From assembly GCF_000820005.1 (NCBI RefSeq), contig NZ_CDBL01000036.1, positions 1-64,000 of the forward strand: DNA of 64,000 nt, in the 5' to 3' direction. This document shows positions 1 through 10,980 of this stretch, in pieces (positions within the stretch are counted from its first letter, which is position 1; each line of letters begins with the position of its first letter). Source of the DNA: Aeromonas piscicola (GTDB lineage: Bacteria > Pseudomonadota > Gammaproteobacteria > Enterobacterales > Aeromonadaceae). The notes below the pieces were generated by a model. That model searched no databases and had not been told where the DNA came from. It saw only the letters and a list, made by a program, of their open reading frames with translations. Position numbers and translations under genes: made by a program.

Positions 1-30
1 CTCTGGGTATCAGCACCAGTAAATATTAAA

Positions 31-54
31 GCCTCCCAATCGGGAGGCTTTTTT
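31..54 (+). terminator. Rho-independent terminator of an upstream gene
   Basis: A 7-bp perfect stem (GCCTCCC / GGGAGGC) with an AATC loop is followed by six T. It probably ends a gene lying left of the window. The 30 bases before it hold no recognisable gene. Confidence 0.85.
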
Positions 55-67
55 GTATTCGTCTTTC

Positions 68-271
68 TTAGTTTACCGAAATCTGTCTGGCATCGAGATA
101 GAAGCGGGCCTGCCCCGAGGCTTCTATCTGGATAGCTGCGACCAGTCGTTCGTTGCGCTTGTATTCCCACTGCTTGTCGATCGAGGTCAACGGCGGCTTG
201 TTGATACCCAGCGTCTGCAGATATTCGTGAAACAGACCAGCGCTGCCGATCTCGGTCAATCCTGCTTTCAT
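68..271 (-). CDS. small hypothetical protein, 67 aa
   Basis: I do not recognise this protein. It is a soluble, mixed-charge 67-residue protein with no signal peptide, membrane segment or cysteine-rich motif. The case for a real gene is a well-placed Shine-Dalgarno sequence (AGGGAG, about 9 bases before the ATG) and a compact position between the terminator at 31-54 and codA, which is transcribed away from it. A short antisense frame covers the same stretch but has no comparable ribosome site. Function is unknown. Confidence 0.55.
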   Translation of the reverse strand: MKAGLTEIGSAGLFHEYLQTLGINKPPLTSIDKQWEYKRNERLVAAIQIEASGQARFYLDARQISVN

Positions 272-318
272 CCCAATTAACTCCCTTTATTGTTGCTGTT
301 TATCAATAGTATCAGTCT

Positions 319-335
319 CATATGTATTCAATATG
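319..335. promoter_or_regulatory. short inverted repeat in the codA upstream region
   Basis: CATAT, a 7-base spacer, then ATATG form a perfect inverted repeat in the AT-rich gap between the small minus-strand gene and codA. It could be an operator for either. Short AT-rich palindromes are common, so this is only a candidate. Confidence 0.2.
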
Positions 336-413
336 AACGCTTTTCTATTAAATTGATCCAAGCTAAGTTGTGGATTGGAAAAGGTAATCGGTGTCAGAAA
401 AAGGAAGAAAAAC

Positions 414-1679
414 ATGCTGATAAAGAATGTGCGTCTCGCTGACAGAGAGGGGTTGTGGCAGATCCTGTGCCAAGATGGCCTGATCCGGACCATAGCCCCC
501 ATGAGCCAGCCTCTCCTGTCTACCCGGGAGCTGGATGGGGAGGAGGGTCTGGTCATGGCCCCCTTTATCGAGCCTCATATTCACCTCGATACTACCCAGA
601 CAGCCGGGGAGCCGAGCTGGAATCTTTCCGGTACCCTGTTCGAGGGGATCGAGCGCTGGGCCGAGCGCAAGGCGCTGCTGACTCATGAAGATGTGAAACA
701 GCGGGCCATCAAGACCCTGAAGTGGCAGATGGCCAACGGCATCCAGTTTGTCCGCACCCACGTCGATGTCTCCGATCCGAATCTGGTCGCCCTGAAAGCC
801 ATGCTGGAGGTGAAGGAAGAGATGAAGGAGTGGGTCGAGCTGCAGATCGTCGCCTTCCCGCAGGAGGGGATCCTCTCCTACCCCAATGGCAAGGCGTTGC
901 TGGAAGAGGCGCTCAGGCTGGGAGCCGACGTGATCGGCGCCATACCCCATTTCGAGTTTACCCGGGAATACGGGGTCGAAAGTCTGCATTACATCTTCGA
1001 TCTTGCCGAGAAGTATCAGGTTCTGGTCGATGTTCATTGTGACGAGATCGATGACGAGCAGTCCCGCTTTATCGAGACACTGGCGACCCTGGCCTACGAG
1101 CGCGGCATGGGCCATAGGGTGACCGCCAGCCACACCACCGCCATGCACTCTTACAACGGAGCCTATGCTTCCCGCTTGTTCCGGCTGCTCAAGATGGCGG
1201 ACCTCAACTTCGTGGCCAATCCGCTGGTGAACATCCACCTGCAGGGACGCTTCGATACCTATCCCAAGCGTCGTGGCATTACCCGGGTGAAGGAGATGCT
1301 GGAGGCCAACATCAATGTCTGCTTCGGTCACGATGACGTGTTCGATCCCTGGTACCCCATGGGCACCGCCAACATGTTGCAGGTGCTGCACATGGGGCTG
1401 CATGTCTGCCAGATCATGGGCTACGAGCAGATCAACGACGGTTTGAAGCTCATCAGCAGCCACAGCGCCCGCACCCTGAACGTGCAGGATCGCTATGGCA
1501 TCGAGGTGGGCAAACCGGCCAACTTGCTGATCCTGCTTGCCGACAGCGGCTTCGATGCGGTGCGCCGTCAGGTGCCGGTGCGCTATTCAATCCGTCACGG
1601 CAAGGTGATTGCCCAGACCCGCCCGGCACAGACCGAAATCGTGCTGGGTCAGCCCGAGCCGATCGATTTTCGCCGCTGA
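414..1679 (+). CDS. codA: cytosine deaminase
   Basis: CodA hydrolyses cytosine to uracil and ammonia in pyrimidine salvage. The 421-residue product is near the usual E. coli length (427) and can be followed almost throughout against it. The N-terminal metal motif EPHIHLD, the later [10 protein letters not shown] stretch, the [10 protein letters not shown] histidine motif and the [10 protein letters not shown] aspartate motif are all present, as expected of an amidohydrolase-fold enzyme. I chose the ATG at 414 because AAGGAAG precedes it; an in-frame TTG at 375 would only add a basic extension. No codB permease lies next to it: upstream is an unrelated small minus-strand gene, downstream is crcB. 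The enzyme therefore appears to stand alone and would depend on a transporter encoded elsewhere. Confidence 0.96.
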   Translation: MLIKNVRLADREGLWQILCQDGLIRTIAPMSQPLLSTRELDGEEGLVMAPFIEPHIHLDTTQTAGEPSWNLSGTLFEGIERWAERKALLTHEDVKQRAIKTLKWQMANGIQFVRTHVDVSDPNLVALKAMLEVKEEMKEWVELQIVAFPQEGILSYPNGKALLEEALRLGADVIGAIPHFEFTREYGVESLHYIFDLAEKYQVLVDVHCDEIDDEQSRFIETLATLAYERGMGHRVTASHTTAMHSYNGAYASRLFRLLKMADLNFVANPLVNIHLQGRFDTYPKRRGITRVKEMLEANINVCFGHDDVFDPWYPMGTANMLQVLHMGLHVCQIMGYEQINDGLKLISSHSARTLNVQDRYGIEVGKPANLLILLADSGFDAVRRQVPVRYSIRHGKVIAQTRPAQTEIVLGQPEPIDFRR

Positions 1680-1726
1680 GTTTTCAATCAGCCTGGATGA
1701 CGATTAGTTCCGCCTCTGGGCACAAG

Positions 1727-1753
1727 GGCCGCCATTGCGACATAATGGCGGCC
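1727..1753 (+). other. perfect 10-bp hairpin upstream of crcB
   Basis: GGCCGCCATT and AATGGCGGCC pair perfectly around a 7-base loop, ending 21 bases before the crcB ATG. There is no U tract, so it is not a simple terminator. The right arm contains CATAAT, which could serve as a -10 element. It does not resemble the fluoride riboswitch often found before crcB. Confidence 0.4.
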
Positions 1754-1774
1754 TGACCCTGAGGGAGTGACACC

Positions 1775-2152
1775 ATGCAAACCTGGTTCTATGTTGCTGC
1801 AGGGGGCGCCATCGGCGCCTGCCTTCGTTTTGGGATTGCCGAACTGATGGCCTTGCTGCTGGGGCGCCATTTTCCTTACGGGACTCTGGTGGTCAACGTG
1901 GTGGGCTCTTTCATCATGGGGGTGGCCTATGCCCTCATTCTGCACGGGCATGTGGCCGAGCATCCGCTCAAGCCGCTGCTGATGGTGGGGATCCTCGGGG
2001 CGCTCACCACCTTCTCCTCCTTCGCGCTGGATACTGTGGTGCTGGCCCAGCAGGGCGCCTACCTGAAGGCGGTGCTCAATATAGGCCTCAACCTTTTCCT
2101 CTGTCTGGCCATGGTATTGCTGGGCATGCAGTTGGTTGCCAGCCGGGTTTAA
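1775..2152 (+). CDS. crcB: fluoride ion channel/exporter CrcB
   Basis: CrcB (Fluc) is a small inner-membrane fluoride channel that acts as a dimer and lets the cell expel fluoride. The 125-residue protein has four hydrophobic segments with the family pattern: GGAIGACLRF near the N-terminus, GTLVVNVVGSFIMG around residues 36-50, and TTFSSFALDT near residue 75. These include the conserved asparagine and the phenylalanine-bearing TFSSF motif of the pore. GAGGGAG lies before the ATG. The gene sits alone between codA and ubiE, preceded by a strong hairpin but no visible fluoride riboswitch. Confidence 0.95.
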   Translation: MQTWFYVAAGGAIGACLRFGIAELMALLLGRHFPYGTLVVNVVGSFIMGVAYALILHGHVAEHPLKPLLMVGILGALTTFSSFALDTVVLAQQGAYLKAVLNIGLNLFLCLAMVLLGMQLVASRV

Positions 2153-2217
2153 GGTGTCCGCACGCCATTGGCTCTGGTAAACTGGCGACCATTCTTTGCT
2201 CTATGGGTGTTTAAGGG

Positions 2218-2970
2218 ATGTCAGAACAGACTACGACAACGCATTTTGGCTTTAAAACCGTGGCCGCGACCGAGAAGGAAACTCTGGTGGCCGGCGTCTT
2301 TCATTCGGTGGCAGCCAAGTATGATCTGATGAACGATCTGATGTCGTTCGGCATCCACCGCCTGTGGAAGCGCTTCACCATCGACTGCTCAGGTGTGCGC
2401 AAGGGTCAGAAGGTGCTGGATCTGGCCGGTGGTACCGGTGATCTGACCGCAAAGTTCTCCCGCATCGTCGGCGAGACCGGTCAGGTGGTGCTGGCGGATA
2501 TCAATGACTCCATGCTCAAGGTGGGCCGCGACAAGCTGCGCAACCTGGGGGTGGCGAACAATGTCTCCTACGTGCAGGCCAACGCCGAGGCGCTGCCCTT
2601 CCCGGACAATCACTTCGACGTCATCACCATCGGCTTCGGCCTGCGCAACGTCACCGACAAGGACAAGGCGCTGGCCTCCATGTTTCGGGTGCTCAAGCCG
2701 GGCGGCCGTCTGCTGGTGCTGGAGTTCTCCAAGCCCGCCAGCGAGGTGATCGCCAAGCTCTATGACCTCTACTCCTTCAAACTGCTGCCGAAAATGGGCG
2801 AAATCGTCGCGAACGACGGTGAAAGCTACAAGTATCTGGCGGAATCCATCCGCATGCACCCGGATCAGCAGACCCTGAAGGGGATGATGGAGAATGTCGG
2901 TTTTGAGCAGGTCGAGTTCTACAACCTGACCCAGGGTGTGGTTGCCCTGCACCGTGGTTACAAGTTTTAA
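2218..2970 (+). CDS. ubiE: ubiquinone/menaquinone C-methyltransferase UbiE
   Basis: UbiE is the SAM-dependent C-methyltransferase acting late in both ubiquinone and menaquinone synthesis. The 250-residue product starts with the typical THFGFKTV segment and has [12 protein letters not shown] as the SAM-binding motif I (around residues 65-77), followed by the family signatures around FGLRNVTDK and [15 protein letters not shown]. It ends with [11 protein letters not shown], as in E. coli. It is the first gene of ubiE-ubiJ-ubiB, 8 bases ahead of ubiJ. TAAACT at 2178-2183 could be a -10 element, with no convincing -35. Confidence 0.98.
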   Translation: MSEQTTTTHFGFKTVAATEKETLVAGVFHSVAAKYDLMNDLMSFGIHRLWKRFTIDCSGVRKGQKVLDLAGGTGDLTAKFSRIVGETGQVVLADINDSMLKVGRDKLRNLGVANNVSYVQANAEALPFPDNHFDVITIGFGLRNVTDKDKALASMFRVLKPGGRLLVLEFSKPASEVIAKLYDLYSFKLLPKMGEIVANDGESYKYLAESIRMHPDQQTLKGMMENVGFEQVEFYNLTQGVVALHRGYKF

Positions 2971-2978
2971 GGTCGCCT

Positions 2979-3587
2979 ATGCCGATGGATGCCATGGTCA
3001 CCGCCGTGATCGAAACCAGCCTCAACCAGTTGCTGACGCTCGACAAGCAGAGTCCCGAGCGGTTGCGCAAGCTGACGGGCAAGGTGCTCAAGCTGGAGCT
3101 GCGTGAGCTTAAGCCACTCTGGTTTGTGTTCTCCGAGCGCCGGCTGGATGTGCTGGCCAAGTTTGAAGGGGAGGCCGATGCTGTGCTCAGCCTGTCGCTG
3201 ACGGCGCTGGGCCTGCTGAAAGACCCGTCCGCCCTGACTCGCTACATCCGTGAGGATAAGCTGGATCTGAGCGGCGATCCCCAGCTGGTGCAGGCCTTCA
3301 GCGTCTTGCTTGGTGAGCTGGATATCGACTGGGAAGAGGAGCTGTCGCACTATACCGGCGATGTGCTGGCCCACACCCTGTTTAGTGGTGCCCGTCAGGC
3401 GCGCCGCGTGCTGGGGCGCGAGCTGTGCCGCTCCCGCAGCCAGCTGGCGGAATACCTGACCGAAGAGATCCGCCTCGCACCGGGTCCGCTGGAAGTGGCG
3501 AGCTTCAACGACGATGTCGAGCTGCTGGCGCAACGGATGAAAGCGGTCGAGCTGCGACTGGCACGCTTCGAACAGCAGGTAGCCTGA
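2979..3587 (+). CDS. ubiJ: ubiquinone biosynthesis accessory factor UbiJ
   Basis: UbiJ carries an N-terminal SCP2 lipid-binding fold and, with UbiK, helps the cytoplasmic Ubi complex handle its hydrophobic intermediates. The 202-residue product has the family layout: an SCP2-like first half and a charged helical C-terminus (about residues 160-202) that is probably coiled coil. It lies between ubiE and ubiB, the conserved location, and its TGA overlaps the ubiB ATG by one base, which implies translational coupling. Its partner ubiK is also in this window at 26.5 kb. Confidence 0.93.
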   Translation: MPMDAMVTAVIETSLNQLLTLDKQSPERLRKLTGKVLKLELRELKPLWFVFSERRLDVLAKFEGEADAVLSLSLTALGLLKDPSALTRYIREDKLDLSGDPQLVQAFSVLLGELDIDWEEELSHYTGDVLAHTLFSGARQARRVLGRELCRSRSQLAEYLTEEIRLAPGPLEVASFNDDVELLAQRMKAVELRLARFEQQVA

Positions 3588-5230
3588 TGACCCCGAAGGA
3601 GTTCAAGCGCCTCTATCGCATCATCACCATATTGCTGGAGCAGGGTATCGACGAACTGGTGCCTGCCCGCTATCAACCCTGGCCGGGTCGTCTGGCCCGC
3701 CGCAGCCTGTTCTGGCTCAAGAACAAGCAACAAGGGCTGAGCCGCGGCGCCCGCATTCGCCTCGCCTTCGAGGCGCTCGGTCCCATCTTCATCAAGTTCG
3801 GCCAGATGCTGTCGACCCGGCGCGACCTGCTGCCGCCGGATATCGCCGAAGAGCTGGCCATGTTGCAGGACAGGGTGCCGCCTTTCTGCGGTCAGGCTGC
3901 GCGCCTCAAGATCGAGGAGAGCCTGGGTTGCCCCGTCGAGACGCTGTTCGACGATTTCGATGAGACGCCGCTGGCATCGGCCTCCATCGCGCAGGTCCAT
4001 ACCGGTCGGTTGAAGGAGAATGGCCGCGAGATCGTCATCAAGGTGATCCGCCCAGACATAGAGCCGGTCATAGAGGCCGATCTGCGCCTGATGCAAACGC
4101 TGGCCCGGCTGGTCGCCCGCTTCGTGCCACAGAGTGCGCGCCTGCGCCCCATCGAGGTGGTGGAAGAGTATCGCAAGACCATACTCGACGAGCTGAACCT
4201 GATGCGCGAAGCCGCCAACGCCATCCAGCTGCGCCGCAACTTCACCGGCTCAGATGCCCTCTACGTACCCGAGGTGTTTACCGAACACTGCCGTGAGCAT
4301 GTGCTGGTGATGGAGCGCATCTACGGTATACCGGTTTCCGACATTCCGGCATTGGAAGCCAACGGCACCAACATGAAGCTGTTGGCCGAGCGGGGTGTGG
4401 AAGTCTTCTTCACCCAGGTGTTTCGCGACAGCTTCTTCCACGCCGACATGCATCCCGGCAACATCTTCGTTTCCTATGAACATCCCGATAATCCGCTCTG
4501 GATTGGTATCGACTGCGGCATAGTCGGCACCCTGAACCGGGAAGACAAGCGCTACCTGGCCGAGAACTTCCTCGCCTTCTTCAACCGCGACTATCGCCGG
4601 GTGGCGGAGCTGCACGTGGAGTCCGGCTGGGTACCGCCAGACACCAAGGTGGACGAGTTCGAGTTCGCCATCCGTACCGTGCTGGAGCCCATCTTCGAGA
4701 AGCCGCTGTCCGAGATCTCGTTCGGCCATGTGCTGCTCAACCTGTTCAATACCGCTCGTCGCTTCAACATGGCGGTGCAGCCGCAGCTGGTGCTGTTGCA
4801 GAAGACATTGCTTTATGTGGAAGGGCTGGGTCGTCAACTCTATCCCCAGCTGGACCTGTGGCAGACCGCCAAGCCTTATCTGGAAAACTGGATGCACGAG
4901 CAGGTCGGGCCCAAAGCGGTGTGGAATGCCATCAAGGAGAAGGCGCCATTCTGGGCGGAGAAACTGCCTGAATTGCCTGAGCTGGTCTATGAGACCCTGC
5001 GCCAGACCCGTCACCAGCAGCGCCACTTCGATCAGATGTTTGCCGATTTCCGCCGCCACAGCCGTCGGCAGGGACAGGCTCGCTACCTCTTAGGGGTTGG
5101 AGCCAGCCTGCTATTGGCGGGTGTATTCTTGCTGACCCAAAAACAATACATTGAGTGGGGACAAATCAGCCTGGCCGGCACCGGGTTATGCTGGCTGCTG
5201 GGCTGGTTCAAGGCCCGCTCCCGCCAATAA
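3587..5230 (+). CDS. ubiB: ubiquinone biosynthesis kinase-like regulatory protein UbiB
   Basis: UbiB is a membrane-anchored atypical kinase/ATPase of the ABC1/ADCK family needed for aerobic ubiquinone synthesis. The 547 residues fit the E. coli length (546). The KxGQ motif (KFGQMLSTR, about residue 70), the alanine-rich loop SASIAQVH, the EELN-like [11 protein letters not shown] segment and the HADMHPGN catalytic loop followed by GIDCGIVG are all visible. The last about 45 residues form two hydrophobic segments. The start is the ATG overlapping the ubiJ stop (ATGA). A longer in-frame start at 3425 would run through ubiJ and adds nothing family-like. Confidence 0.97.
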   Translation: MTPKEFKRLYRIITILLEQGIDELVPARYQPWPGRLARRSLFWLKNKQQGLSRGARIRLAFEALGPIFIKFGQMLSTRRDLLPPDIAEELAMLQDRVPPFCGQAARLKIEESLGCPVETLFDDFDETPLASASIAQVHTGRLKENGREIVIKVIRPDIEPVIEADLRLMQTLARLVARFVPQSARLRPIEVVEEYRKTILDELNLMREAANAIQLRRNFTGSDALYVPEVFTEHCREHVLVMERIYGIPVSDIPALEANGTNMKLLAERGVEVFFTQVFRDSFFHADMHPGNIFVSYEHPDNPLWIGIDCGIVGTLNREDKRYLAENFLAFFNRDYRRVAELHVESGWVPPDTKVDEFEFAIRTVLEPIFEKPLSEISFGHVLLNLFNTARRFNMAVQPQLVLLQKTLLYVEGLGRQLYPQLDLWQTAKPYLENWMHEQVGPKAVWNAIKEKAPFWAEKLPELPELVYETLRQTRHQQRHFDQMFADFRRHSRRQGQARYLLGVGASLLLAGVFLLTQKQYIEWGQISLAGTGLCWLLGWFKARSRQ

Positions 5231-5345
5231 CGCACTCGTGCAGTTTGGCCTCAGTTTTGAAGAAATTACGGGCTGGTATCAGCATCGTGATCGTTAATAA
5301 CACACTCGCATACCTTAGCGTCAATGTTGGACTTGGAGAAATATC

Positions 5346-5594
5346 ATGGGTGGTATCAGTATTTGGCAGTTGTTGATCATCGCAGTCATAGTCGTGCTGC
5401 TGTTCGGGACCAAGAAGCTGCGCGGGATCGGTGGCGATCTGGGCGCGGCCGTCAAAGGCTTCAAGAAGGCGCTGTCTGATGAGCCGACCGATACCAAACC
5501 CGAGCAGAAAGATGCCGAGTTTCCTCCAAAGCAGCTGAACGAAGCGGCCAATAGTGCCGAGACCGCCAAGCAGAAAGATAAAGATCAGGCCTAA
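5346..5594 (+). CDS. tatA: Sec-independent translocase subunit TatA
   Basis: TatA forms the pore-like oligomer of the twin-arginine translocase, which exports folded proteins. The 82-residue protein has one N-terminal membrane segment (residues about 5-20), the [14 protein letters not shown] hinge and amphipathic helix, then an acidic and lysine-rich tail. GGAG precedes the ATG. A gap of 115 bases separates it from ubiB, so a second promoter there is possible. It is followed by tatB after 3 bases. Confidence 0.97.
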   Translation: MGGISIWQLLIIAVIVVLLFGTKKLRGIGGDLGAAVKGFKKALSDEPTDTKPEQKDAEFPPKQLNEAANSAETAKQKDKDQA

Positions 5595-5597
5595 GCC

Positions 5598-6044
5598 ATG
5601 TTCGATATCGGTTTCTGGGAGCTGGTTGTCATCGGTGTCGTCGCCCTGGTGGTGCTCGGTCCCGAGCGGCTGCCCGTGGCGATCCGTACCGCCAGCCACT
5701 GGATCAGGCTGATCCGCAGCACTGCCAACTCGGTCAAGTCCGAGCTGGAGCAGGAGCTCAAGTTGCAGGATCTGCACAACGACCTGAAGAAGGCCGAACA
5801 GTTGCAGATGAACAACCTGAGCCCCGAGTTGCAGGAGTCTATCGAGCAGCTGAAAGCGGCCGCACAATCGGTGACCCGCCCTTACGAACAGCAAAACACC
5901 ATCCGCCCCGCCCCGGCCGCTGCCGAGGTGCAGGAAGATACATCCGATCAGCCAGCCGTGACGGCGGCTCATGACGAGGAAACCGCCATGATCCCTGCCC
6001 AGGGTGCAGACCTGCGTGTCGAGCAAGGGGAGGTGAAGCCATGA
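5598..6044 (+). CDS. tatB: Sec-independent translocase subunit TatB
   Basis: TatB works with TatC as the receptor for twin-arginine signal peptides. The 148-residue product begins [13 protein letters not shown], has the conserved LGPERLP turn after the membrane helix, and continues as a long amphipathic, glutamate-rich helix with a poorly conserved alanine/proline tail. Its end overlaps the start of tatC by 4 bases (ATGA). Confidence 0.97.
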   Translation: MFDIGFWELVVIGVVALVVLGPERLPVAIRTASHWIRLIRSTANSVKSELEQELKLQDLHNDLKKAEQLQMNNLSPELQESIEQLKAAAQSVTRPYEQQNTIRPAPAAAEVQEDTSDQPAVTAAHDEETAMIPAQGADLRVEQGEVKP

Positions 6045-6790
6045 GTCAGGCCGAACAACCCCTGATCACCCATCTGGTAGAGCTGAGAACCCGCTTGCTG
6101 CGGTCCATCTCGGCCGTCCTGCTGGTGTTCATCGCGCTGATCTATTTTTCCAACAACATCTACGACTTCGTGGCCCAGCCGCTGCTCAGTCAGTTGCCGG
6201 CAGGCACCAGCATGATAGCGACGGATGTGGCGACCCCCTTCCTGACGCCGATCAAGCTGACGCTGGTGGTCTCCTTCTTCGTGGCGATCCCCTATCTGCT
6301 TTATCAGGCCTGGGCCTTCATCGCCCCAGGTCTGTACAAGCATGAGCGGCGTCTCATCATGCCGCTGGTCGTCTCCACTGCCGTGTTGTTCTACAGCGGC
6401 ATGGCGTTTGCCTACTACGTGGTGTTCCCGCTGGTGTTCGGTTTCTTCACCAGTACAGCTCCCGCCGGGGTAACGGTGGCGACCGACATCGCCAGCTATC
6501 TGGACTTCGTGCTCACCCTGTTCTTCGCGTTCGGGGTAGCGTTCGAGATCCCGGTGGCCACCATACTGCTCTGCTGGACCGGGGTGACCACCCCCAAGAG
6601 CCTGCGGGAAAAGCGCCCTTACGTCATCGTCGGGGTGTTCGTGGTCGGCATGTTGCTGACTCCGCCCGATGTCTTCTCCCAGACCCTGCTCGCAATTCCC
6701 ATGTGGGCCTTGTGGGAGATAGGTCTGTTCTTCGCCCGTTTCTACGTGAAGGAAGAGGAGCAACAGGAACAAACGGAAGAGGGGAGCTGA
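6041..6790 (+). CDS. tatC: Sec-independent translocase subunit TatC
   Basis: TatC is the six-span membrane core of the Tat system and recognises the twin-arginine motif together with TatB. The 249-residue product has the early [12 protein letters not shown] motif, six hydrophobic segments, the FxxYE-type region around YKHERR, and the late [10 protein letters not shown] and TPPDVFSQ motifs. It closes the tatABC unit. A bulged hairpin with a T run overlaps its stop, so part of the transcription probably ends before tatD. Confidence 0.98.
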   Translation: MSQAEQPLITHLVELRTRLLRSISAVLLVFIALIYFSNNIYDFVAQPLLSQLPAGTSMIATDVATPFLTPIKLTLVVSFFVAIPYLLYQAWAFIAPGLYKHERRLIMPLVVSTAVLFYSGMAFAYYVVFPLVFGFFTSTAPAGVTVATDIASYLDFVLTLFFAFGVAFEIPVATILLCWTGVTTPKSLREKRPYVIVGVFVVGMLLTPPDVFSQTLLAIPMWALWEIGLFFARFYVKEEEQQEQTEEGS

Positions 6791-6807
6791 GGCTCCCTTC
6801 CTCTTTT
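6777..6807 (+). terminator. bulged terminator at the tatC stop
   Basis: AAGAGG plus GGAGC pair with GCTCC plus CCTCTT, leaving a 3-base bulge, followed by TTTT. The stem spans the tatC stop codon. Likely a partial terminator separating tatABC from tatD-hemB. Confidence 0.55.
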
Positions 6808-6901
6808 CATGCCCTCGTTCGAGGCGTATGGTGATGCCCTATTGAGTAGATGGTTTTCAAATGCCTGATATGTATTCCTTTTGTTCGGAACGTCTCATCC
6901 C

Positions 6902-7687
6902 ATGATCGACATTGGTCTCAACCTCACCAGCAGCCAGTTTGCCGGTGAACAGTCAGCACTGGTGGCCCGCGCCCGCGCCGCCGGGGTCGAGGCTCTGATC
7001 CTGACCGGTACCGATCTGCTCGGTAGCCGCGAAAGCGCTGACCTGGCTGCGCTGTGGCCGGGTTACTGCTTCTCCACCGCGGGTGTGCATCCCCACGATG
7101 CCAAGAGCGTCAATGAACAGACCCTGCCCGCCCTGCTCGAGCTGGCGGCCCTGCCACAGGTAGTCGCCATCGGTGAGTGCGGTCTCGACTACAACCGGGA
7201 TTTCTCCCCCCGTCCGGTGCAGGATGCGGTATTCGATGCCCAGCTGGCGCTGGCGGCCGAACTGGCGATGCCGGTGTTTCTGCATTGCCGCGATGCCCAT
7301 GCCCGTTTCATCGAGATCCTGCGCCCCTGGCTGCCCAGATTGCCGGGTGCCGTGTTGCATTGCTTCACCGGTTCCGACGAGGAGTTGGACGAGTGTCTGG
7401 CGCTCGGGCTGCATATAGGGGTGACGGGCTGGCTCTGTGACGAGCGCCGTGGTCAGCTGCTGCGGGAACAGGTGGCACGCATTCCGGCCGGTCGGCTGAT
7501 GATCGAAACCGATGCCCCCTATCTGGTACCGCGGGATTTGAAACCCAGACCAAAACGCAACGAACCCGCTTTTTTGCCGCACATCGCCCAGGTGGTGGCG
7601 GCCTGTCGTGGTGAAGCGCCCGAGGCCTTGCTGGCCCACACCCGGGCCACCTCCGCCGCGTTCTTCCAACTTCCTCTTTTGGAGTGA
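6902..7687 (+). CDS. tatD: TatD family metal-dependent deoxyribonuclease
   Basis: TatD is a cytoplasmic TIM-barrel nuclease, linked to DNA repair and quality control rather than to Tat transport itself. The 261-residue product starts [13 protein letters not shown], like E. coli TatD, and shows [39 protein letters not shown] and [11 protein letters not shown], the metal-binding motifs in order. I chose the ATG at 6902; an in-frame TTG at 6881 would add seven residues absent from homologues. hemB starts 3 bases after its stop, so the two are probably cotranscribed. Confidence 0.95.
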   Translation: MIDIGLNLTSSQFAGEQSALVARARAAGVEALILTGTDLLGSRESADLAALWPGYCFSTAGVHPHDAKSVNEQTLPALLELAALPQVVAIGECGLDYNRDFSPRPVQDAVFDAQLALAAELAMPVFLHCRDAHARFIEILRPWLPRLPGAVLHCFTGSDEELDECLALGLHIGVTGWLCDERRGQLLREQVARIPAGRLMIETDAPYLVPRDLKPRPKRNEPAFLPHIAQVVAACRGEAPEALLAHTRATSAAFFQLPLLE

Positions 7688-8707
<1,020 letters not shown>

Positions 8708-8738
8708 GCAGACGTGACCGAGCGTGTAACGGATAGAA

Positions 8739-8766
8739 AAGAGGGGAGCCGATGGCTCCCCTCTTT
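8739..8766. terminator. bidirectional terminator between hemB and chitinase
   Basis: A perfect 12-bp stem (AAGAGGGGAGCC / GGCTCCCCTCTT) with a GAT loop has T on one side and A on the other, so it can serve both convergent genes. Confidence 0.9.
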
Positions 8767-8781
8767 GTTATGACCGCCTGA

Positions 8782-10980
8782 TTACAGCTTGGTCCAGGCG
8801 TCGCTCCAGGCGCTGCCGGTACCCGGTGAATAGTGGCTGGTAGAGCCGCCACACCAGCCGCTGTACGGCCAGGGTTTGCACTCGTAGTTGCCACCGGCGT
8901 TGCTGACCCGATCACCGGCCTGATAGCCGGTGTTGGGGGCGTAGGCCGGGTAGTCACCTTCGCCACCCCCGCTGCTCTCTTCAGCCAGGGTGACCGGGAG
9001 GCGCTGCACCACCTGCTGCTGGCCGTCCGCCAGACCGGTGATGACCACTTCGTAGCTGCCATCGCTGACGTTGCTGCCCGGCAGCACCAGGGTGCTGGTG
9101 CCGTTCACCTTGCTGCTGGTGGTGCCATGGCTGCGACCGTTCTGCTCCAGAGTCGCGGTGATCTGCACCGGGTTGGCTGTGGTCACGTTGAAGCTGATGC
9201 TGACCTGACCATTGACTATGGTGTACTCGCTTGCCATGGCACTGACGGTAAAGTCACTGCTGCCGATCACCGGCGGCTTGTTGCCACCATCGCAATCGCT
9301 ATCGCCCTGGACTTTCCATACGCCCCAGTCACCTGTGGTGCCCGGCTCTTCGTTCTGGGTCCACCAGCCCGCCAGCCAGTTCTTGCCGTTGTGGCTGACG
9401 ATGTCGCCGCCGACGTAGACCTTCTTGGCATCCCAGCCATTTTCACAGATGGCGCCCTGCTCCTTGACGGTCACGTTGCGCTGCTGGGTTACCAGCTGGC
9501 CTGCGCTGTCGGTCACCTGATAGGTGAGGGCGTAGCGGCCGACCTTGCTGCTGTCGACACTGCCGCTGACCTTGATCTGGGCTGTCAGGTCGCCATCTTC
9601 TTCGTCATGGGCACTGACACCGGTCATCGGATCGAAAGGGGTGCCCAGCTCCAGCGTGGTGTCGGTGACGCCGCTGAATACCGGCTTCATGCTGTAGACC
9701 TCGACGCTGCGTACCTGTTCGGTGACGTTGTTGTCGCGATCGCTCACCTTGTAGGTGAGGGGATAGAGACCGATGCGCTGGCTGTCTACTGAGCCTTCAA
9801 CCTGGATCTGGGCAGTCAGGTCGCCATCTTCCTTGTCGTTGGCGGCGACACCGGCCATGGGATCAAAGGCGGAGCCCTGCTTGATGCGGGTATCGCTCAC
9901 GCCACTGAACACCGGCTTGCCGTTGTCGACCGGAGGGGTGATCTCCTGCTCGTGGATGAAGGGGCCGTAACTCTTGATGAAGGATTCGTTGTAGGACTGA
10001 CCGGCGGCATTGCGGCCCATGTCCCAGTTGATGGACCAGGTCATCACGCCGCGCAGGGGCTGGCCCTGGTTCTTCAGCTTGTTGAAGGCATCGAACAGAT
10101 CCTGCGGATTCTTGACGTAACCGGTGGCGGCCGCGTTTATGTTGGTCGGGATGCCGAACACCAGCTTGTCGTGGGGGATCTTGTAGTAGCCGCGGGTGCC
10201 GTTGATCAGCGAGTCCGCCATGTAGTAGATGAACTCTTCTTTCAGCGCATCGTTGTTCTGGGCAATCCAGCCAATGTTGTCGATCCAGATGCCATCGCCA
10301 CCCTGATTGTAGAACTGGGGGTTGATCCAGTCGTAGTAGCCTTCCAGCGCCCGCAGATAGGGAGTGTAGAGGCCGTTGGCAGTCAGGTAGGGGAACTCGG
10401 GCGCCATGGTGATGAGGAAGTTTTTCCCCTGGGCGCGGTAGTGATCCTTGACCAGACGCAGGGCGGCCGGGATCACGGTCTGGTTGTTGGCGGCGGTCAC
10501 GGCGGTTTGCTCCAGATCGATATCCAGACCGTCAAAACCATAGATTTCCACCAGACGGATGATCTCGTCGGCAAAGGCCTGCTCCTGGCCGGTGCGCAGC
10601 TCGATGTGCGCATCGGCACCGCCCAGTGCCAGCAGCACGGCACGGCCCTGACGGTTCAGCTCGGCGATCTGTTCGATGAACTGGCTTTCGCTCATGCCGG
10701 TAGCCGGGTCGAGCTTGAAGGTCGGGATGGTATCGCCGCCATAAACCTTCATGAAGGAGACATCGACCACGTTGTATTGAGGGTTGATTTGGTCGAGCTT
10801 GACACAGGGGGCGACACCGCCCTTGTAACCGGCTCCATTACACCAGTTGTGCCAGTAGCCGACCACGACACCCGACTGTGGATTGACCATGGCCGAGTTG
10901 GCTGTCGAGCTATGGCCGGGTAGGGCGTAAAGTGCCAGCATCATGCTGCTGCCAAGCAGACTGAGTCTTGAGATGCTCAT
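8782..10980 (-). CDS. secreted multidomain GH18 chitinase
   Basis: This 732-residue extracellular enzyme should cleave chitin. It has a signal peptide (about residues 1-26), then a GH18 barrel starting GYWHNWCNGAGYKGG and holding the catalytic DGLDIDLEQ motif (DxxDxDxE) near residue 155, to about residue 345. Two tandem Ig-like repeats of the DUF5011 kind follow, each with FDPM.GV and EDGDLTAQI. Next come a CBM5/12 chitin-binding module rich in tryptophan (about 510-560), a beta-sandwich linker domain, and a second CBM5/12 module at the C-terminus (about 680-732). GAAGGT precedes the ATG. It is transcribed alone. In Aeromonas such chitinases leave the cell by the type II secretion route; that is family knowledge. 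Confidence 0.93.
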   Translation of the reverse strand: MSISRLSLLGSSMMLALYALPGHSSTANSAMVNPQSGVVVGYWHNWCNGAGYKGGVAPCVKLDQINPQYNVVDVSFMKVYGGDTIPTFKLDPATGMSESQFIEQIAELNRQGRAVLLALGGADAHIELRTGQEQAFADEIIRLVEIYGFDGLDIDLEQTAVTAANNQTVIPAALRLVKDHYRAQGKNFLITMAPEFPYLTANGLYTPYLRALEGYYDWINPQFYNQGGDGIWIDNIGWIAQNNDALKEEFIYYMADSLINGTRGYYKIPHDKLVFGIPTNINAAATGYVKNPQDLFDAFNKLKNQGQPLRGVMTWSINWDMGRNAAGQSYNESFIKSYGPFIHEQEITPPVDNGKPVFSGVSDTRIKQGSAFDPMAGVAANDKEDGDLTAQIQVEGSVDSQRIGLYPLTYKVSDRDNNVTEQVRSVEVYSMKPVFSGVTDTTLELGTPFDPMTGVSAHDEEDGDLTAQIKVSGSVDSSKVGRYALTYQVTDSAGQLVTQQRNVTVKEQGAICENGWDAKKVYVGGDIVSHNGKNWLAGWWTQNEEPGTTGDWGVWKVQGDSDCDGGNKPPVIGSSDFTVSAMASEYTIVNGQVSISFNVTTANPVQITATLEQNGRSHGTTSSKVNGTSTLVLPGSNVSDGSYEVVITGLADGQQQVVQRLPVTLAEESSGGGEGDYPAYAPNTGYQAGDRVSNAGGNYECKPWPYSGWCGGSTSHYSPGTGSAWSDAWTKL

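Noticed and set aside
1680-1774. Fluoride riboswitch before crcB
   Set aside because: The conserved crcB-motif core is not present; only a perfect hairpin and a possible -10 are seen.
3425-3586. N-terminal extension of UbiB
   Set aside because: It overlaps ubiJ in another frame and has no homology; the ATGA overlap gives the family start.
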